A stretch of DNA of 64,000 nucleotides from Anaerocolumna cellulosilytica (GCF_014218335.1 NZ_AP023367.1:2853501-2917500); one strand, 5' to 3'; positions 29,272 through 38,494 are shown, numbered from the stretch's first letter. Notes: a model not told the origin generated them from the letters alone. A program made the numbers and translations.

Positions 29272-29381
29272 AATTTACACCCATTGCATACCGCAGACCT
29301 TACAGCGGTATTGCCACAAATAAAAATAGTTGAAAGAATCACTGCGTGGCATTCCTTTCTTTATTGAATTTTCTTTCAACC
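29272..29381 (-). repeat. Structured leader repeat, copy A (pseudoknot plus hairpin) before nifN-B
   Basis: This segment starts over the nifE stop codon and ends at the nifN-B ATG. On the minus strand stem 1 pairs GGTTGAAAGAA (29371-29381) with TTCTTTCAACT (29328-29338). TGCCAC (29346-29351) in its loop can pair with GTGGCA (29312-29317). Stem 3 pairs ATACCGC (29305-29311) with GCGGTAT (29288-29294). A 25-codon frame (29275-29352) with one C-x2-C also runs through it, without a well-spaced ribosome site. The homologous copy is at 3173-3284. Confidence 0.7.
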
Positions 29382-30722
29382 TTCCACCTTCATATATTTC
29401 CACACCGGATTATTGATACTCCTATTAATTTCCTTTATAAAATTCACAACTCCGTCAAACCCGCATAAAGGATGCTTTCTTTCATGGTTATGGTCACAAA
29501 AAGCAATCCCCAGCTTATAGGCTAAAGGTCTTTCCTTCACGCCTCCTACCAATATGTCTGCATTCTTTGCCTTCATAAACTTTTCAAGTTCTGCCGGATT
29601 GGTATCATCTAGTATAACTGTATTACTGCCAACCAAGCTTTCAATGATTTCATAATCATCCTTTTTACCAGTCTGTGTTCCGACTACTACTGTCTCCATT
29701 CCCATTAACTGAAATTGACGAATCAAAGAAATAGCCTTAAAGCCTCCGCCGACATAAATAGCCGCTTTCTTTCCTTCAAGATTCTTTCTATATTTAGCTA
29801 AGAACTCCTGTAGCTTTTCTGTCTCCTTCTTTGTAAAGGCAAGTGCTTTTTCTTTTGCTTCCGTATTGTTTAGTGCTTCTGCAATCCGAATAAGGGAGTT
29901 CGTAGTATCCTCAATGCCAAAGAAGCTTACTTTAATATAAGGAATTCCCATTTCTTCTTCCATTCGGTTTGCCAGATAGGTACTGGAGCCAGCACATTGA
30001 ACAATATTTAACCTGGCACCTGGCGACTTAAGTAAGCTCTCATAACTGGAATCTCCAGTAAAGGTCGAGACCACCTGAATTCCAAGCTTTGCAAGATAAT
30101 CCTCAATAATCCACAGCTCACCTGCCAAATTAAAATCTCCCAAGATATTGACCCCCTCCTGCTTAGGTTGATTATGTTTTGATATCAACTCCATTATAGC
30201 ATTACAGGCCATTTTATAGCCTACCGATTTATTTCCGGAAAATCCGGGGGATTTAACAGGAATAACTCTCATATTATATTTTTCAGACATACCTTTACAG
30301 ACTGCATTTACATCATCTCCAATCACACCCACAATACAAGTCGCATAAACGAAAATTAACTTAGGGTGATATTTTTCTGCTATTTCCTCAATTGCCGCCG
30401 CAAGCTTTTTTTCTCCGCCAAAGATTATATCTGATTCCCGTAAGTCAGTGGAAAAACTGTTTCGGTATAAATCTTCACCACTGGATAAACTTCCTCTGAT
30501 ATCCCATGTATAACTAGCACAACCGATGGGCCCATGCACAATATGAAAAGCATCCGTTATAGGATTAAGAACTACACGGGCACCGCAATATACACAAGCC
30601 CTTTGACTGACAGCACCGGAGACACTGTTTGCGTCACATTTCATGCCGTTTCCGCCGCACCCGCCATCACTTTTGTGTAAAATGAACTCTTTTCTTTCCT
30701 CTAAAACTCTTGCATTTTCCAT
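29376..30722 (-). CDS. nifE: Nitrogenase FeMo-co scaffold protein NifE
   Basis: The 448-residue protein carries the NifE/NifD-type cysteine regions: QRACVYCGARVVLNPITDAF, HGPIGCASYTWDIRG, and YATCIVGVIGDDVNAVC. It also has the lower-domain FTGDSSYESLLKSPGARLNIVQCAGS and HERKHPLCGFDGVVNFI near the end. NifE pairs with NifN, here part of the downstream fusion, to form the scaffold on which the FeMo-cofactor precursor matures. I use the ATG at 30722, which follows AGGAAG; a GTG at 30731 is possible. The nifK-nifE gap is 148 bp and contains two hairpins. Confidence 0.95.
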   Translation of the reverse strand: MENARVLEERKEFILHKSDGGCGGNGMKCDANSVSGAVSQRACVYCGARVVLNPITDAFHIVHGPIGCASYTWDIRGSLSSGEDLYRNSFSTDLRESDIIFGGEKKLAAAIEEIAEKYHPKLIFVYATCIVGVIGDDVNAVCKGMSEKYNMRVIPVKSPGFSGNKSVGYKMACNAIMELISKHNQPKQEGVNILGDFNLAGELWIIEDYLAKLGIQVVSTFTGDSSYESLLKSPGARLNIVQCAGSSTYLANRMEEEMGIPYIKVSFFGIEDTTNSLIRIAEALNNTEAKEKALAFTKKETEKLQEFLAKYRKNLEGKKAAIYVGGGFKAISLIRQFQLMGMETVVVGTQTGKKDDYEIIESLVGSNTVILDDTNPAELEKFMKAKNADILVGGVKERPLAYKLGIAFCDHNHERKHPLCGFDGVVNFIKEINRSINNPVWKYMKVEG

Positions 30723-30756
30723 ACGCTGCACTTCCTTTCGACCGTTAATTACTTAG

Positions 30757-30847
30757 ATTGCGAAACTCCCTGTATAGAGTTAGAGAACCAATCTTTATAA
30801 TATAAATTCCCGCAAAACGGCTGCTTTGCCACCTTGCGAGAATTATG
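30757..30847 (-). other. Two hairpins in the nifK-nifE gap
   Basis: On the minus strand AATTCTCGCAA pairs with TTGCGGGAATT (30806-30847). After it GATTG...AACTC pairs with GAGTT...CAATC (30757-30794). Neither is followed by a T run, so they are more likely RNA processing or stability elements than terminators, separating the nifHDK part from the scaffold genes. Confidence 0.6.
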
Positions 30848-30870
30848 TATTACTGTATTATTGGGTTTCT

Positions 30871-32235
30871 TTACATTACCATTTCAAAATCTTCTTCTAA
30901 AGCATCCCTGTCCTGTCTGTCCATCAACGCATTGGTAATCATCTCTGCAAGTCTCATACCGCCTTTATAGCCTACTAATGGCATATAAGAATGAATATAA
31001 CGGTCAATAATAGGAAAGCCCGCTCTGATAAAAGGAATATCTTCTGCTCTGGCTATATGCTTGCCATGGGTTCCGCCAATAATTAAATCTATGCCATCTT
31101 CCTTAATCCATTGATGCAACTCATATAAATCACCACCGGCTTTGGCTATACAGCCATCTACTCCAAACTTCGTAAATAACGCCTCAGCAGCACTTACAAA
31201 AGCATCCCCCGGGGTACCGGTCAAAACATATTTTGGTATCATGCCCATCTCCAATACGAACTCTGTAATTCCAAGAACCGTGTCGGGATCACCAAATATG
31301 GCAACTTTTTTATTATAAGTATAGGGATGTATATCAATTAAAATATCTACTAATTGCCCACGTTCTTCTTCAATATCATAGGGCACCTCTGTTTTTGAAA
31401 ATGCTTGCAACGCTATAATGTATTCGTCTGTTCTGGATATACCAATTGGTATAGGTAATAAATTATATGGAACACCACATTTTTTCTTTAATGTCTCTGC
31501 TCCTGCTTCACTTGCAAATTTACCAAATGCCAGAGTCAATTCAGAATTACCAAGAGCAATAATCTCTTCTACTGTTGTACCTCCTTTTGGGTACATTTCG
31601 AATTTACCGGTCATAGGGCTATCCAATACACCGCTGGTATCCGGAAGCATGGTATAGGAAACCCCTAAGGCGGTTGCCAGACGCTTTAATTCTCTCATGT
31701 CCCCTGGGTTAACAAAACCTGGCATTAACACTGCTTTACCGTTCTTATTACCAGAGGATACGGATAAATAACTGATAAAACTGGCAACCATATTACTAAA
31801 ACCGGTGATATGTGAACCTTTATAACTTGGTGTATTAGTGTGTACCATATATTTTCCTTCCGGAATATCAATATCCTGAATAAAAGCATTTAGATCATCA
31901 CCTATGGTTTCTGATAAACAAGTTGTATGGACAGCTATGATTTTAGGATTATAGATATCAAATATATTCTTTGCTGCTGTCTTTAAATTACTGCCCCCGC
32001 CAAATACAGAGGCACCTTCTGTAAAGGAACTTGTGGAAGCCATTGCCGGATCTTTAAAGTGTCTGGTTAAAAACATTCTGTGAAAAGCACAGCACCCTTG
32101 AGAACCATGACTATGAGGCATACATTCATGAACACCTAACGCTGCATACATTGCACCAACCGGCTGGCAGGTTTTTGCAGGATTTACTCTCAGGGCAGTT
32201 CTATCATATTTTTCTTTTTTTGTATAATCTAGCAT
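30871..32235 (-). CDS. nifK: Nitrogenase MoFe protein beta chain NifK
   Basis: The 454-residue protein begins close to the P-cluster region (RVNPAKTCQPVGAMYAALGV, HGSQGCCAFHRMFLTRHF, HTTCLSETIGDDL). It thus lacks the roughly 50-residue N-terminal arm of Azotobacter NifK, as is usual for the clostridial enzyme. STSSFTEGASVFGGGSNL is the conserved Ser-containing stretch. NifK and NifD form the alpha2beta2 MoFe protein. It starts two bases after nifD with a good ribosome site and is co-transcribed with it. Confidence 0.97.
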   Translation of the reverse strand: MLDYTKKEKYDRTALRVNPAKTCQPVGAMYAALGVHECMPHSHGSQGCCAFHRMFLTRHFKDPAMASTSSFTEGASVFGGGSNLKTAAKNIFDIYNPKIIAVHTTCLSETIGDDLNAFIQDIDIPEGKYMVHTNTPSYKGSHITGFSNMVASFISYLSVSSGNKNGKAVLMPGFVNPGDMRELKRLATALGVSYTMLPDTSGVLDSPMTGKFEMYPKGGTTVEEIIALGNSELTLAFGKFASEAGAETLKKKCGVPYNLLPIPIGISRTDEYIIALQAFSKTEVPYDIEEERGQLVDILIDIHPYTYNKKVAIFGDPDTVLGITEFVLEMGMIPKYVLTGTPGDAFVSAAEALFTKFGVDGCIAKAGGDLYELHQWIKEDGIDLIIGGTHGKHIARAEDIPFIRAGFPIIDRYIHSYMPLVGYKGGMRLAEMITNALMDRQDRDALEEDFEMVM

Positions 32236-32237
32236 TC

Positions 32238-33827
32238 TTATTCACCTCCCAAAGTTCCTTCTAAGACGGGTGTGTTCTTCCAAGGAGCCTTTACAAAACT
32301 CCAGGCCGGAGTGTAAATGCCCATTGTTACATCCCTTGCAAAGTTAACGGCACCTCTAAATCCAGAGTACGGTCCACTGTAATCATAAGAGTGTAACTGT
32401 CTGGATAAAATACCACTTTTTTGTGCCACAAACTTATCCTTTATACCGGAGAAGAAGATATCTGGTTTCAACCGTTTTAAAAATTCTTCTGTTTCAAAAT
32501 GATTCAAGTCATCCACCATATAAGTGCCATTGGCCATATCTTTAATCATACCGCCATAGTAGTCAATTAGTTTTTCTTCTTTTAATTTATTTATTTCTTC
32601 TTCCGGTAGATATAAATGATACTTTTCCTTATCAGGTTCTACAGTAATAGATTCTATATTTTTGCTGTCTGCATCGGGCTTAATAAAGGGAAGTACCTCA
32701 CGGCCTTCATACTCATCCCTATGACCAAATTCATAGCCTGCTAAGATTGTACTAACACCTAAATCGTGAAGCAGGAACTGATAATGGTGTGCTCTGGAGC
32801 CGCCTACATAAATAGCAGCCGTTTTTCCTTTCAGCTTACTCTTGTAATAAGCCATGTCATCTGCAATTAATCCTATTTCATCTGCAATTACAACTTCAGT
32901 TTTTGCAGTAAGTTCTTCATCGTTGAAGTATTTTGCAATATTGCGAAGAGTTTCAATGGTTCCCTGCACACCAATAAAGTTAACCTTCATCCAGGGGATT
33001 CCATATCTTTCTTCAATCATTTCTGCTATATAGTTTATAGAACGGTGACACTGCACCAGGCTTAGGTTTGCTTTATGTGCGTTTTTTAAATCTTCAATAC
33101 TACTGTCACCGGTAAACGTTGATACGACTTCATAACCGATTCGTTTTAAGATACGTTCAGTCTCCCAGCCATCACCACCTATGTTGTATTCACCTAATAT
33201 GTTCACGGCAAATTTACTTTTAATTTCTCTGTCTCCTTCACCAATTACATATCTCATAATCTGGTTATTCGCTATATGATGCCCTGCTGACTGGCTTACA
33301 CCTTTATACCCCTCACAACTATAGGCAATGCATTTAATACCGTATTCTTTTTCTGCTGCTTTTGCTACTGCATGTATATCATCACCGATTAATCCCACCG
33401 GACAAGTAGAACAGATAAAGATTGTGGAAGGATGAAATAAATCAACTGCTTCTGCAATGGCTTTTTTTAGTTTTTTCTCGCCTCCAAAAACAATGTCTGG
33501 TTCCTGCATATCTGTTGAAAAGCTGTATTGTAAGTAATTATCAACACCTTCTTCTGTTTTGCCTTTGTGCCTTCTGGTTCCCCATGCATAGTAGGAACAG
33601 CCGATAGGTCCATGTACTATCTGCAATGCATCCTTGATAGGCCCTAATACAACACCTTTACAACCTGCATAACAACATCCTCGCTGCGTAATTATTCCCG
33701 GAATTGTACGTACATTGGCGGCTATCTGATTATTGTTTTCATTATTGTTTACATCAACCATATGCTCTTTACGATTTTTATAAACTCTGGAACTATACTG
33801 GTCTAATACATTCTCTAACACGCTCAT
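32238..33827 (-). CDS. nifD: Nitrogenase MoFe protein alpha chain NifD
   Basis: The 529-residue chain shows P-cluster cysteines in TQRGCCYAGCKGVVLGPIKD and HGPIGCSYYAWG, and CSTCPVGLIGDDI. The FeMo-co cysteine is in LSLVQCHRSINY, and the homocitrate-side region with the cofactor His area is in RQLHSYDYSGPYSGFRGAVN. An extra segment of about 50 residues (around 370-430, GREVLPFIKPDADSKNIESI onward) is the insertion typical of C. pasteurianum-type NifD. Molybdenum nitrogenase is therefore the right call rather than VnfD or AnfD; no vnfG/anfG gene is present. It is preceded by nifI2. Confidence 0.97.
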   Translation of the reverse strand: MSVLENVLDQYSSRVYKNRKEHMVDVNNNENNNQIAANVRTIPGIITQRGCCYAGCKGVVLGPIKDALQIVHGPIGCSYYAWGTRRHKGKTEEGVDNYLQYSFSTDMQEPDIVFGGEKKLKKAIAEAVDLFHPSTIFICSTCPVGLIGDDIHAVAKAAEKEYGIKCIAYSCEGYKGVSQSAGHHIANNQIMRYVIGEGDREIKSKFAVNILGEYNIGGDGWETERILKRIGYEVVSTFTGDSSIEDLKNAHKANLSLVQCHRSINYIAEMIEERYGIPWMKVNFIGVQGTIETLRNIAKYFNDEELTAKTEVVIADEIGLIADDMAYYKSKLKGKTAAIYVGGSRAHHYQFLLHDLGVSTILAGYEFGHRDEYEGREVLPFIKPDADSKNIESITVEPDKEKYHLYLPEEEINKLKEEKLIDYYGGMIKDMANGTYMVDDLNHFETEEFLKRLKPDIFFSGIKDKFVAQKSGILSRQLHSYDYSGPYSGFRGAVNFARDVTMGIYTPAWSFVKAPWKNTPVLEGTLGGE

Positions 33828-33844
33828 GTTGTCACCTCCTAATA

Positions 33845-34327
33845 TTAATATGCATCTAAACTTGCCTCTCCGTTACGTACCTGGTAATTTTCGTTAATCG
33901 GAAGAATGAATATTTTTCCATCTCCAGGGTTTTCAGTGGAGTTAACTTCCATTATAGCATTTACTACCTTTTCTATATCATGGTCTTCTACAACAATGGT
34001 AAAAACTCTTTTGGGTATCAAACGTGTCGTTTCAGATAAATATTCACCGGAGGTATCAACTGGTATTTCTCCGGATTCAACAATGTTTCTCAACAAGGTC
34101 ATATCAATTAACTTTTTCCCTCGTCCAAGTACCTTCCTACAGGTAAAAGCCGGTATGCCGGCTAGCGCTAAAGCTTCTTTTGTCACATTGACCTTATTCT
34201 GTCTGACAATTGCCATAACTTCCTTCATATAATTAACCATCCCCTTTCCACTACTTGCAACTTTAACCACAGGCCCTTCATAAGGCCGACCAGTCTTTGA
34301 TACTGCCCAAATGGAGCAAATCTCCAT
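33845..34327 (-). CDS. nifI2: PII-like nitrogenase regulator NifI2
   Basis: The GlnB-family domain starts at MKEVMAIVRQNKVNVTKEAL (codon 34). It contains the T-loop-like region FTCRKVLGRGKKLIDMTLLR with its long insertion, and ends in NPGDGKIFILPINENYQVRNGE. NifI1 and NifI2 form a complex that inhibits nitrogenase when nitrogen is plentiful and responds to 2-oxoglutarate, known from methanogens. The full frame from 34327 gives 160 residues, about 33 more than the family usually has at the N-terminus. Its ATG directly follows the nifI1 stop. An alternative ATG at 34228 or 34240, with GGAAAGGGG just upstream, would give a normal length. Confidence 0.9.
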   Translation of the reverse strand: MEICSIWAVSKTGRPYEGPVVKVASSGKGMVNYMKEVMAIVRQNKVNVTKEALALAGIPAFTCRKVLGRGKKLIDMTLLRNIVESGEIPVDTSGEYLSETTRLIPKRVFTIVVEDHDIEKVVNAIMEVNSTENPGDGKIFILPINENYQVRNGEASLDAY

Positions 34328-34328
34328 C

Positions 34329-34655
34329 CTATAATCCTTTTTTCTTTGTACTGATGGTATATGCTTCTTCTACAGGACTTACAAAAATTCTTCCGTCACC
34401 AAAGTGTCCGCTTTCGCCGGTTCTGGCATATTTCATGATAATCTTTACAACATCGTCTTTTTCAGTGTCTTCCACAACAATTAATAACATTTCTTTTGGG
34501 ATTTCATCATAGAAGATTTCACCGACCTTTACCCCCTTTTGCTTACCACGGCCATATACATCCATTTTGGTTACAGCAGGATATCCGGCAGATAATAATT
34601 CTGATAAAACTGTTCCGACTTTTTCGGGTCTGATAATTGCTCTTACTAATAACAT
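34329..34655 (-). CDS. nifI1: PII-like nitrogenase regulator NifI1
   Basis: The 108-residue GlnB-family protein begins MLLVRAIIRPEKVGTVLSEL and has YPAVTKMDVYGRGKQKGVKVG in the T-loop region. It ends in GRIFVSPVEEAYTISTKKKG. It lacks the Tyr-containing uridylylation T-loop of GlnB. Its position between nifH and nifD is diagnostic for NifI1. It works with NifI2 in post-translational switch-off of the MoFe protein. The ribosome site is GGAGGTG. Confidence 0.95.
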   Translation of the reverse strand: MLLVRAIIRPEKVGTVLSELLSAGYPAVTKMDVYGRGKQKGVKVGEIFYDEIPKEMLLIVVEDTEKDDVVKIIMKYARTGESGHFGDGRIFVSPVEEAYTISTKKKGL

Positions 34656-34679
34656 AAATACACCTCCAGTAATGTGATT

Positions 34680-35537
<858 letters not shown>

Positions 35538-35603
35538 TTAATTGTTATTCCACCTGCAAGTAACAAGGTTGTAATAAGCTTGCCCTTGCACTCTTATATA
35601 AAC

Positions 35604-35634
35604 AAAAAAACGCCATTACTTTTCAGTAATGACG
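35604..35634 (-). terminator. Intrinsic terminator inside the nifH leader
   Basis: On the minus strand CGTCATTACT, a GAAA loop and AGTAATGGCG are followed by seven T. The structure lies downstream of the likely promoter and about 105 bp before the nifH ATG, so it can only act as a leader attenuator if that promoter is real. Confidence 0.85.
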
Positions 35635-35703
35635 TCTCTGTCTAATAGAGTACTTGCTTATAGAAAACCTGTAATTTCTATAGCACAAATTTTATCATTA
35701 AGG

Positions 35704-35733
35704 ATATACTTATTCAATACACCGATTTGTCAA
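35704..35733 (-). promoter_or_regulatory. Likely nif operon promoter
   Basis: The minus strand carries a perfect TTGACA (35728-35733) and GTATAT (35704-35709) with an 18-bp spacer. No sigma-54 type GG/GC promoter was seen. The leader to nifH would be about 195 nt, with an upstream hairpin (TATAGAAA/TTTCTATA) before the terminator at 35604-35634. Confidence 0.6.
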
Positions 35734-35846
35734 TAATTTTTCTCAATATGAAACCTTTTTTGCACAATATTTACTATTAAATTTTCAATCATTCATTCCG
35801 GTTCAGCTAAAAAAGTATTGTTTCATAACATTTCATTCCAAAAGTA

Positions 35847-35889
35847 AGTCAATAAACTAACCATAAAACCTACGGTCAGTTTATTGACT
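35847..35889 (-). terminator. Perfect inverted repeat at the end of the oxidoreductase remnant
   Basis: AGTCAATAAACT and AGTTTATTGACT (12 bp, exact) flank a 19-base loop and overlap the stop codon at 35876. The U tract is weak (ACTTTTGG on the minus strand). Confidence 0.6.
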
Positions 35890-36094
35890 CTAATATTATT
35901 TCTGCAAATGAATCCGTACGTTTTAAACATTCATATATCTGCATGAAGCCCATACATATTACCAAATTTCTCCGACTTTTCCTTGCTTCTTGAAGCTGCA
36001 CCTCTAAGTTCAACTTCAACCATTGCACACACGTTTGAGCAAATTTATCAGCAATTTTACCAAGTCCTATGATGCCCCAGGCTATTTTCTTCAC
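35876..36094 (-). pseudogene. Remnant of a Gfo/Idh/MocA family oxidoreductase
   Basis: A GTG at 36094 with a good AGGAGG site starts the NAD-binding signature VKKIAWGIIGLGKIADKFAQ typical of Gfo/Idh/MocA dehydrogenases. The frame then loses similarity, but the neighbouring frame continues it as VEVELRGAASRSKEKSEKFG followed by NMYGLHADI. This shows a frameshift about 25 codons into the gene. The frame ends after about 72 codons, whereas intact members have about 330, so most of the gene is deleted. It lies next to a similarly broken AraC-type gene. A sequencing error could explain the shift but not the missing two thirds. Confidence 0.8.
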
Positions 36095-36308
36095 TTGTAT
36101 TCCTCCTTTCATGCAAGTTATTTGAGCATACGAGTTAATAACCCTCCTATTATGAAATATCAATCAATTACACTACTTCCTTTTGGTTTTACTTATATCT
36201 AAGAGATATACTATATGAAATAATACCATCCTTTTTCTACAGTTTCAATCGTAAAGCATGTACGTTTTTATTCAATATATGAACATATACAGATAGGAAA
36301 GAATGAAT

Positions 36309-36449
36309 TCATCTTTTCCCATTACGATACTGCCTTGGAGAATAACCCATATGTTTTTGAAATTGCCTTGAGAAATAATTACTGTCATTAAAACCGCTCC
36401 TATATGCAATGTATGGGCTGAGTTCTATGATTTTACGTGGGAACAACAT
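36309..36449 (-). pseudogene. C-terminal fragment of an AraC-family regulator
   Basis: A frame of 46 codons encodes the second helix-turn-helix of an AraC-type activator. The text [20 protein letters not shown] followed by [11 protein letters not shown] is very close to the family consensus (IAxxxGFxDxxYFSRxFKKxxGxSPxxYR). The rest of the protein is absent; the upstream bases run into the terminator of the histidine kinase gene. With the Gfo/Idh remnant it suggests a lost sugar-utilisation locus. Confidence 0.8.
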
Positions 36450-36473
36450 GACTCGTTGTAAGTACTGGAAAAG

Positions 36474-36516
36474 GGACTGTCGCAATTCTGTAAATAGAAA
36501 ATGCTTGCAACAGTCC
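36474..36516 (-). terminator. Hairpin terminator after the histidine kinase gene
   Basis: GGACTGTTGCAA and its near complement TTGCGACAGTCC (one bulge) form a stem on the minus strand, about 50 bp after the kinase stop codon, followed by CTTTTCC. Confidence 0.65.
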
Positions 36517-36563
36517 TCTAAGAACGATTGGCGAATTAAAAATTGTAATGACCTTTAATAGTT

Positions 36564-37601
36564 TTAAACTTGTTCATTAGATAGATATACGGAAAATTTT
36601 GTTCCTTTACCAACTTCGGATGCTATTTTTATATAGCCGCCTTGTAGTGTAATAATCTTGCGTACTATGTATAACCCAATACCTATACCAGGAACTTCAT
36701 GTACTTCTTCTTCTCTATAAAAACGTTTAAATATTTCTGCTTGATGAGGCTCTGAAACTCCCTTTCCATTATCCACTATATCTATTTTTGTATACATTTC
36801 CCACCTGGTTACGCTTACATCTACTCTTCCACCTATAGGTGTATATTTTACTGCATTATCAAGAATATTGAACAGGGCTTCTGCTGTCCACTTAGTATCA
36901 TGGGGTACCATTAAATTTGAATCACAATCTACTGTAACTGTTATACACTTTTTTTCTGCCTGCATAACGATAGCTCCCAGCGCATCTGCCAATGTCTCAT
37001 ATATGGAATATTTCTTTTTCTCTAATACAATTACCCCTGCCTCCAGCCTCGAAGTCTTTATCATGGCTTGCATTAAAAAATCAAGCTTATCAAGTTGTCC
37101 TGCCATTGACCTCAATAATTCTATTCTTTTTTCTTTGGACAAATCCCCTTCTAACATAATTGAATACATCAATTTCAGATTTGCTATAGGTGTTTTAGTC
37201 TGGTGTGAAATATCAGAAATCAATTCTTGTAAAATGTTTTTTTCATTACTAATAATAGAACGATTTTCATTACTAATCTCATATAACCGAATCAGTCGAT
37301 GGTTAATTCTTGCCAACAATGTTTCTTCGTATAGTGCAGATTTAGGCTGTTCTTCTCCACGTATCATTAAATCCATACTATGACAAATATCGTCTGTAAA
37401 TTGTACGAGCTTTCTATGTAATAAGATAAAAAAACAAACAACCCAGGCTAAGTTAATTAAAAAAAACATAGCAATTATTAATGATACTATTATATTACCT
37501 GTAAATAAAAATATACAAAGAAGAAATATAGTGTCTATGATAAATACACAAATGCCCATAAAAATGTAAATATTTCTGATTGACACCTCTTTAGACTTCA
37601 A
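36564..37601 (-). CDS. Sensor histidine kinase with two membrane helices
   Basis: The roughly 345-residue kinase has two membrane helices (residues about 10-35 and 38-60) with only a few residues outside. A dimerisation/phosphoacceptor region follows with DISHQTKTPIANLKLMYSI (His near 133). The ATPase domain has N (FNILDNAVKYTP), G1 (DNGKGV) and G2 (GIGIGLYIVRKI) boxes. The short loop is typical of intramembrane-sensing kinases tied to ABC exporters. I prefer the TTG at 37601: it overlaps the response-regulator stop by four bases and follows GGGGGAAGG; a GTG at 37622 is the alternative. With the neighbouring regulator and ABC genes it probably senses a membrane-active compound. Confidence 0.9.
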   Translation of the reverse strand: MKSKEVSIRNIYIFMGICVFIIDTIFLLCIFLFTGNIIVSLIIAMFFLINLAWVVCFFILLHRKLVQFTDDICHSMDLMIRGEEQPKSALYEETLLARINHRLIRLYEISNENRSIISNEKNILQELISDISHQTKTPIANLKLMYSIMLEGDLSKEKRIELLRSMAGQLDKLDFLMQAMIKTSRLEAGVIVLEKKKYSIYETLADALGAIVMQAEKKCITVTVDCDSNLMVPHDTKWTAEALFNILDNAVKYTPIGGRVDVSVTRWEMYTKIDIVDNGKGVSEPHQAEIFKRFYREEEVHEVPGIGIGLYIVRKIITLQGGYIKIASEVGKGTKFSVYLSNEQV

Positions 37602-38296
37602 TTTTTTCCTTCCCCCATCCACATATATCCCATACTATATACTGTTTTAATATACTTATATCTATTATTTTCTATTTTATTACGAATTCGGCATATCATT
37701 GTGGTTAGAGTATGTTCATCAACAAAATTTTCATCGACATCCCACAGTTTCTCCAACAAGGTTTGTCTAGTCAAAACATTTTTAGGATTTGCTGTAAATA
37801 TTTTCAAAGTGCGATATTCCATTGGCGTAAATTCTATTAGTTGTCCATTTATAAAGGAAGTGAGCTTAGAAAAATTAATTAACAGATTGTCATCATCATA
37901 ACAATCATCCCAAGCTTGTCTAATCATTCGACGAAATAAAACATCAATTTTCTTTTGTAATACCCGAATTGGAAACGGTTTTGTCACATAATCATCTGCT
38001 CCTAATTCAAATCCCTTTATCATATCACTTTCCATATCATTTGCTGTTAAGAAAAATATGGCTGTATTTGTAGAACTCTTCTTTATTTTCTCACATAAAT
38101 CAAACCCATTACCATCAGGTAAATTTATATCAAGAATAATCAACTTATATTCCTCATCTTTAATAAGCTTTTGTGCGGTAACAGCTGAAGAAGCTGATTC
38201 TACCAAATATCCCTTATGGGTTAGACAGTAAGATAGATTCCTGCTCAATAATAGGTCATCTTCTACAATTAATATTTTCTCTGTCATCTGTTTCAT
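37598..38296 (-). CDS. OmpR-family response regulator
   Basis: The 232-residue regulator has a receiver domain (acidic pocket VEDD, phosphoacceptor Asp56 in LIILDINLPDGNG, Lys in DYVTKPF). A winged-helix output domain follows (LIEFTPMEYRTLKIF, then TRQTLLEKLWDVDENFVDEH, then TLTTMICRIRNKIE). The gene is coupled to the kinase gene by a four-base overlap. A direct repeat overlapping the -35 region of the ABC operon at 39629-39649 is a candidate binding site. The pair is divergent from the ABC genes and separated from them by the phospholipase gene. Confidence 0.93.
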   Translation of the reverse strand: MKQMTEKILIVEDDLLLSRNLSYCLTHKGYLVESASSAVTAQKLIKDEEYKLIILDINLPDGNGFDLCEKIKKSSTNTAIFFLTANDMESDMIKGFELGADDYVTKPFPIRVLQKKIDVLFRRMIRQAWDDCYDDDNLLINFSKLTSFINGQLIEFTPMEYRTLKIFTANPKNVLTRQTLLEKLWDVDENFVDEHTLTTMICRIRNKIENNRYKYIKTVYSMGYMWMGEGKN

Positions 38297-38494
38297 ACCT
38301 CTCTCCTGTTAAAATACAAAATACTAATCATAATTAAACAAGAAATTACATATTATTTTCTTTCATTTTGGCAAAATACTTTTAATAAATTTTATACCAA
38401 GTTCCATATATTAGCAATGTTTTAGCAAGAAATTAATTTAAAACAGTAAAGATTCTTCTAAATATATAACATCATTAAAGGGAACTTCACTTGA

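Noticed and set aside
35611-35690. ANTAR-type antitermination target in the nifH leader
   Set aside because: The two hairpins are present, but neither loop fits the A1/G4 hexaloop pattern cleanly, so I report an attenuator-like terminator without naming the mechanism.
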